From contig VZRR01012420.1 in assembly GCA_013398015.1 (NCBI GenBank), forward strand, positions 954,942 to 1,018,941: 64,000 nucleotides of DNA, in the 5' to 3' direction. How positions within the stretch are numbered: the first letter of the stretch is position 1; each line of letters opens with the position of its first letter. Both the position numbers and the translations under genes were made by a program. Positions 1 through 12,500 of this stretch are shown here, piece by piece. Source of the DNA: Oreocharis arfaki (Eukaryota; Chordata; Aves; Passeriformes; Paramythiidae). Below the pieces are notes generated by a model. That model was not told where the DNA came from, made no database searches, and saw only the letters and a program-made list of their open reading frames with translations.

Positions 1-405
1 GAGGCAACAGAGGAAACAGTTTGCTAAAAAAAAAACCTCAAAATGCTGACTTAATCCTGCTGCACAGTGAAGAAATTCATAATAATGTTGCGTTCTTCTT
101 TGTAAGATACTACTGAGATTAAAATATAAATAGGATTTTAAAGACAGTGAAACATAAATGCTAAATCACTTCTGATTTCTTATCTTTTCATATCTGCCAG
201 AGAAATGTTAATCAACAAGTATTATTATGCCATTAGTCATCCTGACTATGACTGGCTGGAGATTGACAATGCCTTTGCATATTTCCATGGAACATAATTC
301 ACAACTTGTAGAAATCGAAAAGGATCTCTCCAGGCTGCATATTATTACTGTCATCACTGTATCACAGTGAAACCATCAGTTCATTAACAGGGTGTGTCCT
401 CCCAC

Positions 406-573
406 CTTAATTGCCTTGGCTCTGCTGATGAGCCCATCTTGCTGAGCACTTCCAATGAGCAGATCTATTTTCTGAAGCCAAGGGCGCTGCAGGGCTTTAG
501 CCAAAGGTTCCCGGAGGTAAATTCCATCCATCACTGGACCCCAGTACTGGAATGGACCACTTATAGCTAGCAG
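406..573 (-). CDS. TG: TG exon, ChEL segment
   Basis: A 168-nt, phase 0-0 exon reading LLAISGPFQYWGPVMDGIYL, then REPLAKALQRPWLQKIDLLI and GSAQQDGLISRAKAIK. It aligns with human TG SGPFHYWGPVIDG and DLLIGSSQDDGLINRAKAVK. The W-G-P-V-x-D-G string is a common ChEL motif. Two AG acceptors are only 5 bases apart; the upstream one (at 575-574) is chosen because the downstream one would put a stop codon in frame. The donor is GTGGGA at 405-400, weaker than the other TG donors. The next TG exon lies outside the window. Confidence 0.94.
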
Positions 574-3500
574 CTATGTTGGCAAAACAAAGCAAGAATT
601 GTGCAGTCAGTTTAGCTTACCCTTTAAATACTGTTTAATTTATGCTTAATTCAACTGATCTGATACCCTTAAAGTGAACAAGTTACCAAGTACCATCAAT
701 GCAAACTCATCATTGGCAGGAAACCATGATTTTGCTGACAGTCTCAGTAGGTGAAACGAGCTGAAGAAGCCAAGAGAAATGATGGTCTTACAGTCATAAA
801 AATGTTGTTTTAAACTAGGGATTGACTCTATGCTGGTCCTCATCAGAAAAATTTATTGCCAGTGGGTGTTTTAATTTGTGGGTAAAGTATTCATCTCTAG
901 AATTATTTATACTGCAGCTTTCACAAGCCTCCCAGTTCAAATACAGAACACTGACATCCCACCCTGCTTTGTTTTCGGCATACATTCTGTTATTAAAGCT
1001 ACAGACATTTGACTCTGCTCTAGAGTAACACCCAGGGCCAGACAAGGGGGAACTGAAAGAAGGCAAAAAACTGTATTTAGATTTACTTTAGAAGACATGA
1101 TTAACGCAGGGTAAAAGGAATTTAGTCTAAAGGAGGATCAAACAGTGAGTATTCGTAGCTCAGAGATGAATGTCATGGACAAAAACTTCCCTCCACCAAA
1201 AATAGTCCAGTTCCTCTTTCACAAGGGTTCAGATTTTTTTTTAAGCTTTCTCACAGCTTTGTGTGAATGGAAACTTTTTGATTTCTTGCCAATGGCATAT
1301 GTTTTGCTATGTTATACCTTAGTCTGTGCATCATTGAGGACACGAGCAGGCAACTGGCGAAGGCAGGCTACAATTTCCTCACTGGTGGATGAAGGGCATC
1401 CCACATCTTCAGCCAGGGCTGCTGCTTGGGTCTGTGCTCTCCTTGTAGTAATTATGGATGCTGGAGAAAAAGCTGATCCGCCCTAGAAAAAAACCCCACA
1501 ATATCAGTCAACACAGGTTGTCAGAACACCTGGGTCCCTGGTGCAGGTAAATAAGATGAGAAGTAAAATATGTCCAGCTGCAGAAGGTAAAACACTGGTT
1601 TTTAAATCAAAATAAGCAAGTTCTAAAGATCAAAGCAAAGGTGTGAAGGGTTGGTTCAGCTGTTTCCAGCTCTGCCATGGTTATTTTGGAAAAGCTCTGA
1701 GAAGTGTCTATATTATGTCTCTAATCAAATCACAAATCTTTCTGTAAACTTTGCTGGAAGGAGAAACATTGATACAGGAGCAGATATAAAGAAGGTGCTG
1801 TGAGGCACATGAGGGAACGGAGAGCCCATCTTACAAAAGGAGACTAAGTAGAGTTTTATCATAGCTCTGATAAACAAGGACTGAGAGCAGGCGTGATGTC
1901 CATAGAGAAGAGCTATTTCTACCTTGGGACAATGCTGGTACCAGGACAAGTGAGCACTAAGTATTCACATTGAGTGTATATTAATTTTGGCTAGAAACTG
2001 AAGACAGCTAACACAAGGAGCAGTGAGGGTTTGGAAGTGCTGTGGACTGAGGAAGGAGGAACAGAAGGCTAAGGGAAACTGCAGAAGATTAACCAGAGCA
2101 TGAAGATCAAAACCAGAGCACAGGCTACAGTCCGGTCTCTACCCCAGACTCTTCATAATTTTCCTACAGCTGTGCCAACATGGAAAATGTTCTTAATAAG
2201 AAAGGATGGCACAAAATTTTTGAGTAAACATGAAAACTACCTGTTGAAAATGCAGATCAATTAGCTTAAATCTGATAAGATCTGACCTAGAACAGAAAGG
2301 CTGGAATAGCTCTGACATGGTTCAAATGACTAATATCCAAACATTTGCATCAGTTTACTATAATAGCTGCTAAGATTAGCTTCTGTCCTCTAAAAAACCC
2401 CACACCCTAGATGCATGACATGAAAAACTCTGATCTATTGAGCTGATTAACTTATTTCTTACTGAATTTGCTCAAAGCATAACTACAAGTCTGCAAAAGC
2501 AGGTTAAAAAGAAACAGAAAACAAACAGCAAATCCTTGAATTGAAATTGTCTCAAACCTCTGAGCCTGCAGAACTCTGTGCAGCCCTGGCCAGCACCCAG
2601 GACATTTTTTATATTTCAAACAAGCAGAGCCATTGACACTAATTGGATACCATTGCTCACAACTGGAGAAATTGGTTTCCAAAAATAGTGAGAAAGAGGT
2701 TATTGTTTGGGCCTAGAGACAGTCTTTTTAGTTCACTGCATGTAAAATTTCCAGTGCTACTACCTTCCTGAAAGGTTTCTCTCATTTTTTAACAGATCTG
2801 GAAAACAAGCGCTGTTATTAGCTTAATGATTGAGATGCAGATGGTTGCAGATAAGCAAAGGAGAAGCCTATTTTCTTAATCTGGGCCACTAGAAGAGCCA
2901 TCTTGAGTTTTAAGAGGGTGGAAGAACTAAAGAAGAAGAAATAAACACTGCTTGGTCTTATTCTTCACTTCTGCACTCAGTTTAGATGAGAACTCAAGTG
3001 AGCAATGGGATTTACCCTCTCATGGGATTTGCAGTGGCCTGTTTTGTGTTTGAAAGGCACGATACTTGCCAGCTGGTGACTAGGTGCACTGACTCAGCTG
3101 GTCATGAGAGAGAAAGAAAAATATCTTTGATGAGAGTATCTTGTCTGTGGGTGGGTTCCCAGCACATGGAGTGAGAACCATGTATTTTAACCTGGCCTTT
3201 GGAAGAGCATGTTTGTCAGAGCTACGATGAGTGAGACTAGAAAAGGGATAATACACCATGTCAGCTTCCCTCAGAAGAGCACTTTCCTTGAATTTTATCT
3301 GGAGTAAGGAATTACGAGTCCCCTCAATAAAGCAGAAAATTTAAATCCAGGATTGCACAATATTTACCCACTAATCTGGCAAACAAATTCTTCCACATCA
3401 GATCTGAACATGATCAACATGCTTTATCAAGTGTCCGGTACCTCCAAATGGCATTCATTTAGAACAAAGCAAAACAAAATCATAAAAAATGATGAATCAT

Positions 3501-6500
3501 TAAAAAAAATCATAAAAAATCATTAAAAAAATCATAAAAAATGAAGGCTTCAGTCTCCACAACTCCAAAAGATTCACAAATTTTGAAATTGTCAGCTTCT
3601 GCGGAAATTCTGAAGTTGCCCTATTAAAAGGCCAAGTTTGTTAGGGAAAGAGTACTGAAATCAGAAGATATACGGAATCCAAAAATTCACTGGGACCACA
3701 CAAAACATCCTGGTTCCTGATTTTGAACACATCTCCTCCCGGAGATTTTAAAAGCTGTGCAAAGTTTCCCTGTCTCAGATATCTACAACCAGAAAGATTG
3801 CCCTGAGGGCATGTACTGAGTAAAAGAGATACTGCAAAAGCTTCTGGATAGAAGTGTCCCACAAGTTCCCTACTGTGGGGGCAGAACTTAAAGCCTGGGC
3901 AGGGAAACCTTCATGTCACAGCACGGGATGTATATGGGCTAGCAGTAGATATGGTAGAAGCTCAACAAGCAAAAGAAAAAACTCCAAACTTCTGCAAATA
4001 CATTTCTGAGGGGAGTAGAGCTCAATGGAGCCTTACTCTGGCTGTGGATATTTCCTCTTCTTTCTGTGAGTGGTTGCAACAGGTTTATGTGCTCTTTATT
4101 CTATACTTTTTCTTCCATTTCCCCTGTTAATGGCCACTTCCTCAGTTTGCTTTCTTTGGTAATATTCAGGAAGCAAGTCTGACATTTGGGGTCTGAAAGA
4201 GACCAGATCTTTGGGGCTTGAAAGACATGTGGTATCTACTACTTTTAATCATGTTTAATTTTTACTAGGACTGGAAGCAGGTGAGAGAAACACAAGACAT
4301 CATTCAAGCAGTATTTGAAAACAATACCATTATGTTTCCTTCCCAGGTACATTCAACATATGTTCCAGGCTTTAGAAACATGGCTCCTCTTAGGGAAGAA
4401 GTTATGCAAGCAAAACTGTACCAGTTCTCTGCTTTTCAAATTCACATCAAAATTCAGGGTCATTGTTTCTTCATCATTGCCAAAAAAACCCTTCAGGAAC
4501 TAATAAGTGAGAACAGAAGCTGGCATTGCCCAGGACTAATTTTCTTTCTTTTTTGAGCTTGCAGTTTTCACATTAACTAGAAATCTTCCCTAAACACTGA
4601 ATCCACATTAGAGGCTGGCTCAGGACACAGAGAATAACAGAGCTACACTCAGCATTTCCTTCTTTTCCTATAAAACCATAATTTATTTGTGTGATTAGTC
4701 CCAGCAACCAGTAACAGAGGACTTGTGTGTTTGAAAAAATAGGACTATTTAGGCAGAAGCAGAAATAGTGGAGGGCCTGTTTATTTCCATTACATGACAC
4801 CCATATTAACATCAACATGACAGACTCATGAATTAGAAAACCAAAAATGATGAGATCAGCTCAAGAATAACAAACACTGTGTTCTTTTTGTTAGTCCTCT
4901 GTTTTTTAATTCTCCAGGAATTCTCCTGTACCTATGAACACAAGAGCTAAAAAATTCACTTTTAAAACAAACAGGTGCAATCTTCAGATATTCCTGCAGA
5001 GTTGTTTTTTTAAAGCGAACCTCTAAAAAAATGACATACACAATAAAATTGTAGTCATTAGCCACCTTGTCATCACTGGGAATTTCCTGTATCAGCATCA
5101 TTTGGAAGGGATTTACAGGGAACTGAAGCCACGCACACTTCTCGTTTCAGCTGTCCTCACAGATGGACCCACTGTCAACAGAGGAAGTCCCGATGACATT
5201 TTTGACAGCGACTCAGTCAAAAGTGTTCAGTACTGAACTGCTAAGAAGAGGCAGTTGCAGCTGTGTTACACAATCCACAACAGCATTGTTACCTTCTTTC
5301 TGAAATTCATAGGAAAAGGAGGAACTTTACAGTGTTGAGCAATAGCACCTACTGCAACAAGTGATGGCATTGAAAATAGGAGGCAAAGCCCTCGGTACTA
5401 TTTAGTTCAGAGACCAGGAGCATTGTCAGCATTTCTTAATTTCTCTTTTCAATATAAGAGGTTCAGCTACACAGTAGAAATTCAGATACTAGGAAATGTT
5501 GCAGCTGACAACGGTGAGAAGCTGATGAATCAGTATTATGTGAAGGTGAATTCTCACTTTGATATCAGGCTGTGACCAGCTGAGCTGGGGCTGGTGCCTC
5601 TTGCAGACTTCTCTTTTGGGACATCACAGCTCAAAAGATTTTCATTGGTGCTATCCTGACCACCCTAATTCTTCCTCCACAAGCTCTTGCTGCTATTCTG
5701 ATGAGATGATGAAAAAGAATATATGGACCTGTGCTTGGTTTGTGTGGCCAAGTTTTCGTAGTGAGGGAGTCTAAATGAAATCATGGCAGTGTTGTGAGAA
5801 AGAGCGAGAGTGGAAATTGCAGAGGGTCATAATCATGCTTTACTTCTCATTATCCTTCTCTCTTTAATTGGTAATAAATTAAACTAAATAAATAAAATTA
5901 AACTAACTTCACTGTTTTGTCTGTGATGGTTACCAGTGGGTGATCTTTCCCCGTACTTAACCTTGACTCATGAGAATTTTGTTATATTTTCTCTCCCCTT
6001 GTCAGCTGAGGAGGGCCATGACAGAGCTGGTTTAGTGGGCACCTGGTGTCCAGCCAGAGTCAACCCACCACAGTACTATCACTGTACTCTGCACCTCTGT
6101 CTCACAACATATCTGGAAAAGACAATTGCCATGTAAGCTGCGGTGCTGAATGTCTTTTGATTCCTCATTTAATTTGGAAGCTCGCTTCTGCAAATTTTTT
6201 CAAAAATTATTCAGAACACATCTAATGATTAGAAACTTCACTGGAACTAGATTTTATCACCCACACTCTGAAAACCCAAACCCAGCTTCCTCTCCTCACA
6301 TCACGACCTCTTGGTTTTTTCCAAACTAACTTGAAAATTAAATTCTTGCTTGAGCCACATTGTCTCCTCAACACGTGCAATCCCTGCAAGTGAATGCAGT
6401 TTCTCTGAAGGCTGCAACCAAAGCAGGCTTTCTGTCTGCCCCGAACCATGCTATAGGCAACGCAAACAGCAATTACAGTAACAGCACCCAAAAATGAGAT

Positions 6501-9500
6501 CAAAAGACATCTAATACAAACAATCCTGAGAATTCTACTTTCCCAAAAAAACCAGCTGTACAGCAATATTTTATTTGTTAAAAATAGGCACTCTCCAGGC
6601 TCAGATGCACACAGTTCCCAGCCAGAAGGATCTGTCAGACCATCTGGTTTGACCTCCGGTATAGCCAGGGCTCTTCCATTTCCTGACTGCTGAGCTCAAG
6701 TGCTTCCTATCACTTAAAGCATGGCTTGTGTTTGACTAAAGCCTGATCTTGCATGAAGCATTTAAGCTGGGCTCAGAGACATGGAGAAATAGATACTGCA
6801 GCCTTCTCCTTGGCAGTTTGTGCTTAAAGATGATCACTTCATGGACAGACAACAGCACCTTATTCCTGTTTGAGGGTGTCTTCAGTTTCAGTTAATGCCA
6901 GATTAAAGATACTGTTTAAATCCTGTTTTTTCTCCCTGCAAAAATAAGCAAGCTGCAACTCAGCGACCACTGACTCACTTTTCCAATGATCTTTAGAGAT
7001 TATCCTTTAACAGACTGGATTTAAACTATTTTCAGAAGCTGTTTTTAATTTGGAGCCTATTTGCTTCTTTCTTGCAGGGTTGTTTTCCAGTATCCCACAC
7101 TGTTTTTCCTTAGACATCCAATTCTGCATAGTGACAAGTGCCTTCAAGACACCAAGGTTTCAGGGCTCTGTGTGATGATATTAATGCCATTTTTCCAGGC
7201 TTTCATGAAGTCTGGCTTCAGGAGCCTAGAGAAGTAGAAAACTTTGGGACCAGCTCAGGGAGTCTCTGTCACAGCTAAGAAGACATTTGGCAGACACCTG
7301 GCAAACACTAGCACGGGGAGCATAACAGGGAATTTGCAGATCAGTCCAGCAATGGAAAGGGAGACTGAGATACGAAAGTTTTTCTCTCCATAATTGTCTA
7401 CTAGACTGTAATTTCCACGTAAGAATGGGGGGAAGGCAAGGGTTTTCTCTCTTATATCAAAAGTAACATTTTGAAGAAGGAAGATTTCTTTTTTGTACAT
7501 CAGCCTTTGCAAATCTGTCTTTGCTGACAGCAGAGGCAGCCCTGCAGGGGCAATGTTCTCTCATGAGTGACTCACAGAGTGCCTGTGTCAGGTTAGTGAC
7601 TTGAATAACAGGATATGAATATTTCTAAGATGACATACAGAGCCCCACTTAACTCATATAAGCACTTTCTTCCATTTAGATGTAAACACTAATTGATAAG
7701 GATCAATTATCCTATTTAAAACATGGTATTATTATTTATAGCTAAATGCACTGAGAGGGTAAACCAGCTCTCATCATTACACAAGAGCAGACAGCCACCA
7801 GCAACAGGCAGAAATGACACAGAAATGTAGACTTCTATTTACCTCCCTCCTCTGCAAACTCATCTGTTCCTCCACAAGCATGGAACAAACTATGTCTGAG
7901 ATTTGCTGTGCTTCCAGCAGTTCTATCAAGCAAGTCCAACCTCTCCTTTAGTGCGACCAATCTTTCCTGCTCAGTCTGAGACCTGCCCCACTCCTGCGTG
8001 CACCTTAGGGTGTATCCTTACTTCTTGTGAAGGCACAAAGACCATCAGAGGCAGCCTAAGGCAAAGGGTGGTGAGAAGGATCAGGAAAAGTCTCTGCCTC
8101 TGCCTATTCCCACATGCAGACATCCCCTAACCCGCGATATTTCAGTAATTCCAGAGACACTGCTCACAGTTTGGTGAATGCCATTCAGGGACATGAATGT
8201 CACATCCTTGTGATTTGAAGAAAGAAAGAAGGTCCTAAACAATCAAAATATAACTGGCCAGGGTAACCATGGAGCTGTGCTACAGAGTGATTAGCTTATC
8301 AAACTCCCGAGTGCTTTCCTGTCAGTTTGAACTGAGGGCTGCTAGTACAGCCCATCAAAGAGAAAGAATATTCTCCTGAAATTAGCAAATTAGCAGTTTT
8401 GGCACAGCTTTGGGGATTTGATCAGTGATTCCTGGTTTCAATAGCAGTTACACAACAGCTTCCACATAAACACCTACTTGGAGCTACTCTGGTGTGAAGT
8501 AGGAAATCCGCTTGGGCTTGGGTTTTCTGGTGGGTTCTTTTGTTTTCTTTGGCTTTGTCAGGGGTGTTTCTTGTATTTTCCTACATAACGTTAGAGATAT
8601 GAGTTTTTCAGATCATATCTTGATTATAAAAGCAAAGGACAAACCTTAATAAATCCCTTTGACTTCTATATTCATATCCACAATGCAATATTCTTTAGTG
8701 CCTTTACTCAGGTTATTGAACAGGTCAGTATCTTGGTTCCTCCATCTCAGACACTGAGATGAAGGTCATGAGGCTTCTGCACTTTTTACAACTAATGTGA
8801 AAATGGGCTTCATAGACAGGCTTTCAATCCATATTTTTCATTGCTGATCTTAAGCTTTAATTATTTTCAGAGGTATTTTGGGGTACAGAGTGAAGCATAA
8901 TGAAAGGCTGCATTCCTATTCAGACTCGATAAGAGTGAAAACAATGTTTGGTGCCTCTTCCTGTCTGTCAGAAAAAAAATAGCAAAACTGCATAAAACAG
9001 AACAGTTGGGGAATGAGCATTACTGGATAAATATATTCAGAAGAAGAAGAAGAAAAAATAAACCCTTTTTGTGCAAGTAATGTAAACCGGGTTATTTTTC
9101 TCACTTTTTATATCTGCTAAAACCAGCCCTGATGCAGTACACCGAAAACCTCCCTGTTTTTCTCAGCCCATAGATAAAAAGTGCCTTCAGTAGTGACTTG
9201 CAACAGGAACCTCATCTGTTGCAAACACTTTGAGCCTTCCTTATTTCTCAGAGAGGAAGTATGTGGCCTGTTTGGCAAATGCTGCTCTACATGACAGCGT
9301 GAACTTCACAACACACTCATTCGACCGGCTGCTCCTCGACTTGATCAGCTAAACCTTGCTGGCAGCTTGAGAGCAGTACTATGACTACGGCTTTTTTCAG
9401 AAATACTGCAACCTGGAATGCCATGCCTAGCATTTAAAGGTAATCACTGCTGTGATATATTTTACATTATCTGCATACGAGATCAAATGTTTCAATTTTA

Positions 9501-12500
9501 TTTATATACAAGAGTGTTCTATTGCATTAACAATGACAGTATTCAGACCGTGGATTTCAACTACCACCGAAGGCAGAAATAGAAAAGCTTGTCTTGATCC
9601 TTTTCATAATGACTGGTACTAAAGATAGACAGGACAAGGAATATTTCTACTGAAACCTCAGAGTAAACCTAAGACAGATGCTTAGGACCTTATGCTGAGG
9701 CAAAGTGCATTTCACTATAACCAAAATATGAGCCCACAGGTTAGTGGGCTTTTTATTCAAAGGGTTAGAAGTGTGCACAGTGTGGTATTTCTGTGTTGTT
9801 TCATGTTTGCATGTGTCTATGAATTACTTTGATGAGAGTATTATGTTATTGTTTCTAATTGCAAAGGTATAGGAGCCTCAAAGCTGAAAGGATGTTCATT
9901 TTGATTAATGATAAATTAATTCACAAAAAAAAAAAAATACAGCTTCTGAAATATGAGTTGTTTTGCTTTTTCTTTCCCCACATGAAAAATAACAGGATGC
10001 CGGTGCTTTTATATTCAAGCTAAATGAGATTACCTGTGAACCTTATTGAGAATTAAATCATAAAACCTTGGCAGTATAGATGTGAATATCAGGAAATAAA
10101 AATAAAATAGGGCATAGAATCTCAGGAATGATAAATGTTCTAATTTTACTAGTCTACAGTATTCGATGTAGGAGGGCTTTACTCACGTGCTTATCTTGCC
10201 TTTTTATTCCTCTTATTATTTTCATTTCTTCATATTTACTAAGTCTCAATCTTATTAAATATAACTTTGAAAAAGTTCTCATCAAGTGGCAGGCTTTCTT
10301 ATGTTCCATGCTATTTAACTGCTGCAGAAGCACGTTTTCTCAGAGAACAAATTCTGCAAGAGGAAGTTATTGCTACATGTGCTGCACACAGGAACGGAAG
10401 GGGAAAATTGTACCACAGGTTTTGGGGTCACATCATGTAGGTCAGTGGGATTCCAGTCTTGACAGGTGAAGAATTCATATCTGCTGAGAGTTCTGATAAA
10501 TAGGACACAAAGCTAGACTGGGACTGTAGATGTTTCCTCACCTTCCTTTTAGCAGCAAAGACCCCTAGCCCTAATAGCTGTGTGCAAGCAGCCATGGCTG
10601 CAGCACACACCTTTCCTCGGACACCACGTGCACAAGCGGAAAAGGGAAAGGAGGAAGGACCAGTGCTTGGAACACTGCAAATGTGATCTTAGTAGTTAAA
10701 ATGAAATTTTCACTGAGGAGGTGGCTGGTGCTCAGAAGAGCTGCAGGTAGACTTTGGTTCCCGGCAGCCCAGCAGTTCCTCTGAGCTGAACAGCAGCTGC
10801 ACTCCATGCAGGGCTTGGGGTAGATAAGACACTGTGAGTTTAGAGTCTATTATTTCTCCTTCATTCTTCCCTCATCAGCCTCAGTGAATTATTTTCTTTG
10901 GATCTGGCATAATTATCTGCTTCTGTGGTGGAAGGATGGCACTCCTACTTGTAAACCAAACTCTGCCATCAAGTTTAGATATAAGGAACAAAGTTTTCAC
11001 AATGAGGGGAGTGGAACACAGGTTGCCCAGTGTCTTGTTAGATGCGCTATCCTTGGAAACATCCAAAGCCAGGTAGGACAGGGCTCTGAGCAACCTGATC
11101 TAATTGCAAATGTCCCTATCCATGGAAGGAGGGTTGGACATGGTGACTTTTAAAGGTCCTTTCCAACCCAAATTATTCTATGATTCAATAAGGTCAAGTG
11201 AGATGCAGTGACTGGAGCAAATACGCTATTTCAGAAGATTACCACCTATAAAACTGTTACTGTTCTTCTATTGATTTCAGTGAAAAAAATTGTTCCACAA
11301 GATCTTTAAAGCTTCCAGTAAGCCCAGTTTTGCAGAGTGTCTCAGAATTTCAGAAAACCACACAAGAATTTATCATCCAGCAATGGAATGGGTTTGTATT
11401 GTGCTGAAAATAGCTCAACACAAGCACAAGATACTTCAGCCATCAAGTTCCATCACTCACTTGAGAGTAAATTGTTTCAGAAAACAGCATTGTTTTAGAA
11501 ATATGACTCCAGTTTGTATACTCTTAGTCTAGAAACAGTGATATGCCATTGCCAGCAAGCAAGCAGAAACTATCTTTTGCCTGACCTATTTCAAACAAAA
11601 CTTCCAGTTCCTTCCATTTTCAGACATCTGAAGGTTGAGTTATACCTCAGAACATTCACTCCACCACCTTTGACGGGACTGTTGGAACCTCCACTCTCCC
11701 CATGTGCAGAATGACAAGGGGCCTTAGCAGTAAAACCTAGTCTGACGCCTCATTTTCCTTTTAATCACTTTGGTTCAGTGAATTAACAGCAAGGGTCAGA
11801 GCTTTTCATTTTTTTTATTTATTGAGCACTTCTGCCCTGAGTCTGGAGAACATCTTGAACTCTCTGTCCCTTTCATGACTTTATGCTACCAATGGCAGTG
11901 ACAGCAAAAGAGCACGGAAAATACAATGGGACTCTGCAAAGTGCCACGTTAGTGACAGCAAAGCCCAAGACGTCACAGCTCTTCACTCTTACTGAAAGAG
12001 CTTTACAACGTTTGCATTTTCCACAAGTCAGATTCTTCCACATCTAAGGCAGCAGCACGGAGCTGCACGCTCTGTCCTGACGACTTCAGAGGTCCTTTGA
12101 GAACAACGATGCCTGGTATGGCAGCAGTGAACCAGGCAGTGCTCTGCAAAAATACGAAGCAGGAACTTGCCTGTTGTCCAGTATTTAATCCCTCTGGACT
12201 AGACAGTGGTTTAATTGCAAATGACGTATAAGCAGCCCTGAAGAAACACTTCAGGTATTTTTAAAGCAATGTTTAGACTCTAGATCCTTAAACACCATCT
12301 AGAAAAATGAAGGGGTCTTGGGGAAACATGACGTGCTTTTAATAAGATGGAAAGCCAAAAGTAAAATTTTCAGAAGTCTTTCCGCCGCGCATAAATATTA
12401 CTTATTGCTTTCCAAAGTGACCCAGGCACACCTGAAATTAGGAGTAGGAAAAAGGCCCTTGGTCACAACCCTGACACTTGTAAGATGATGTTCTCCTCAG

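Noticed and set aside
1145..1486. 113-codon plus-strand open frame
   Set aside because: It is the antisense shadow of the TG exon at 1318-1482.
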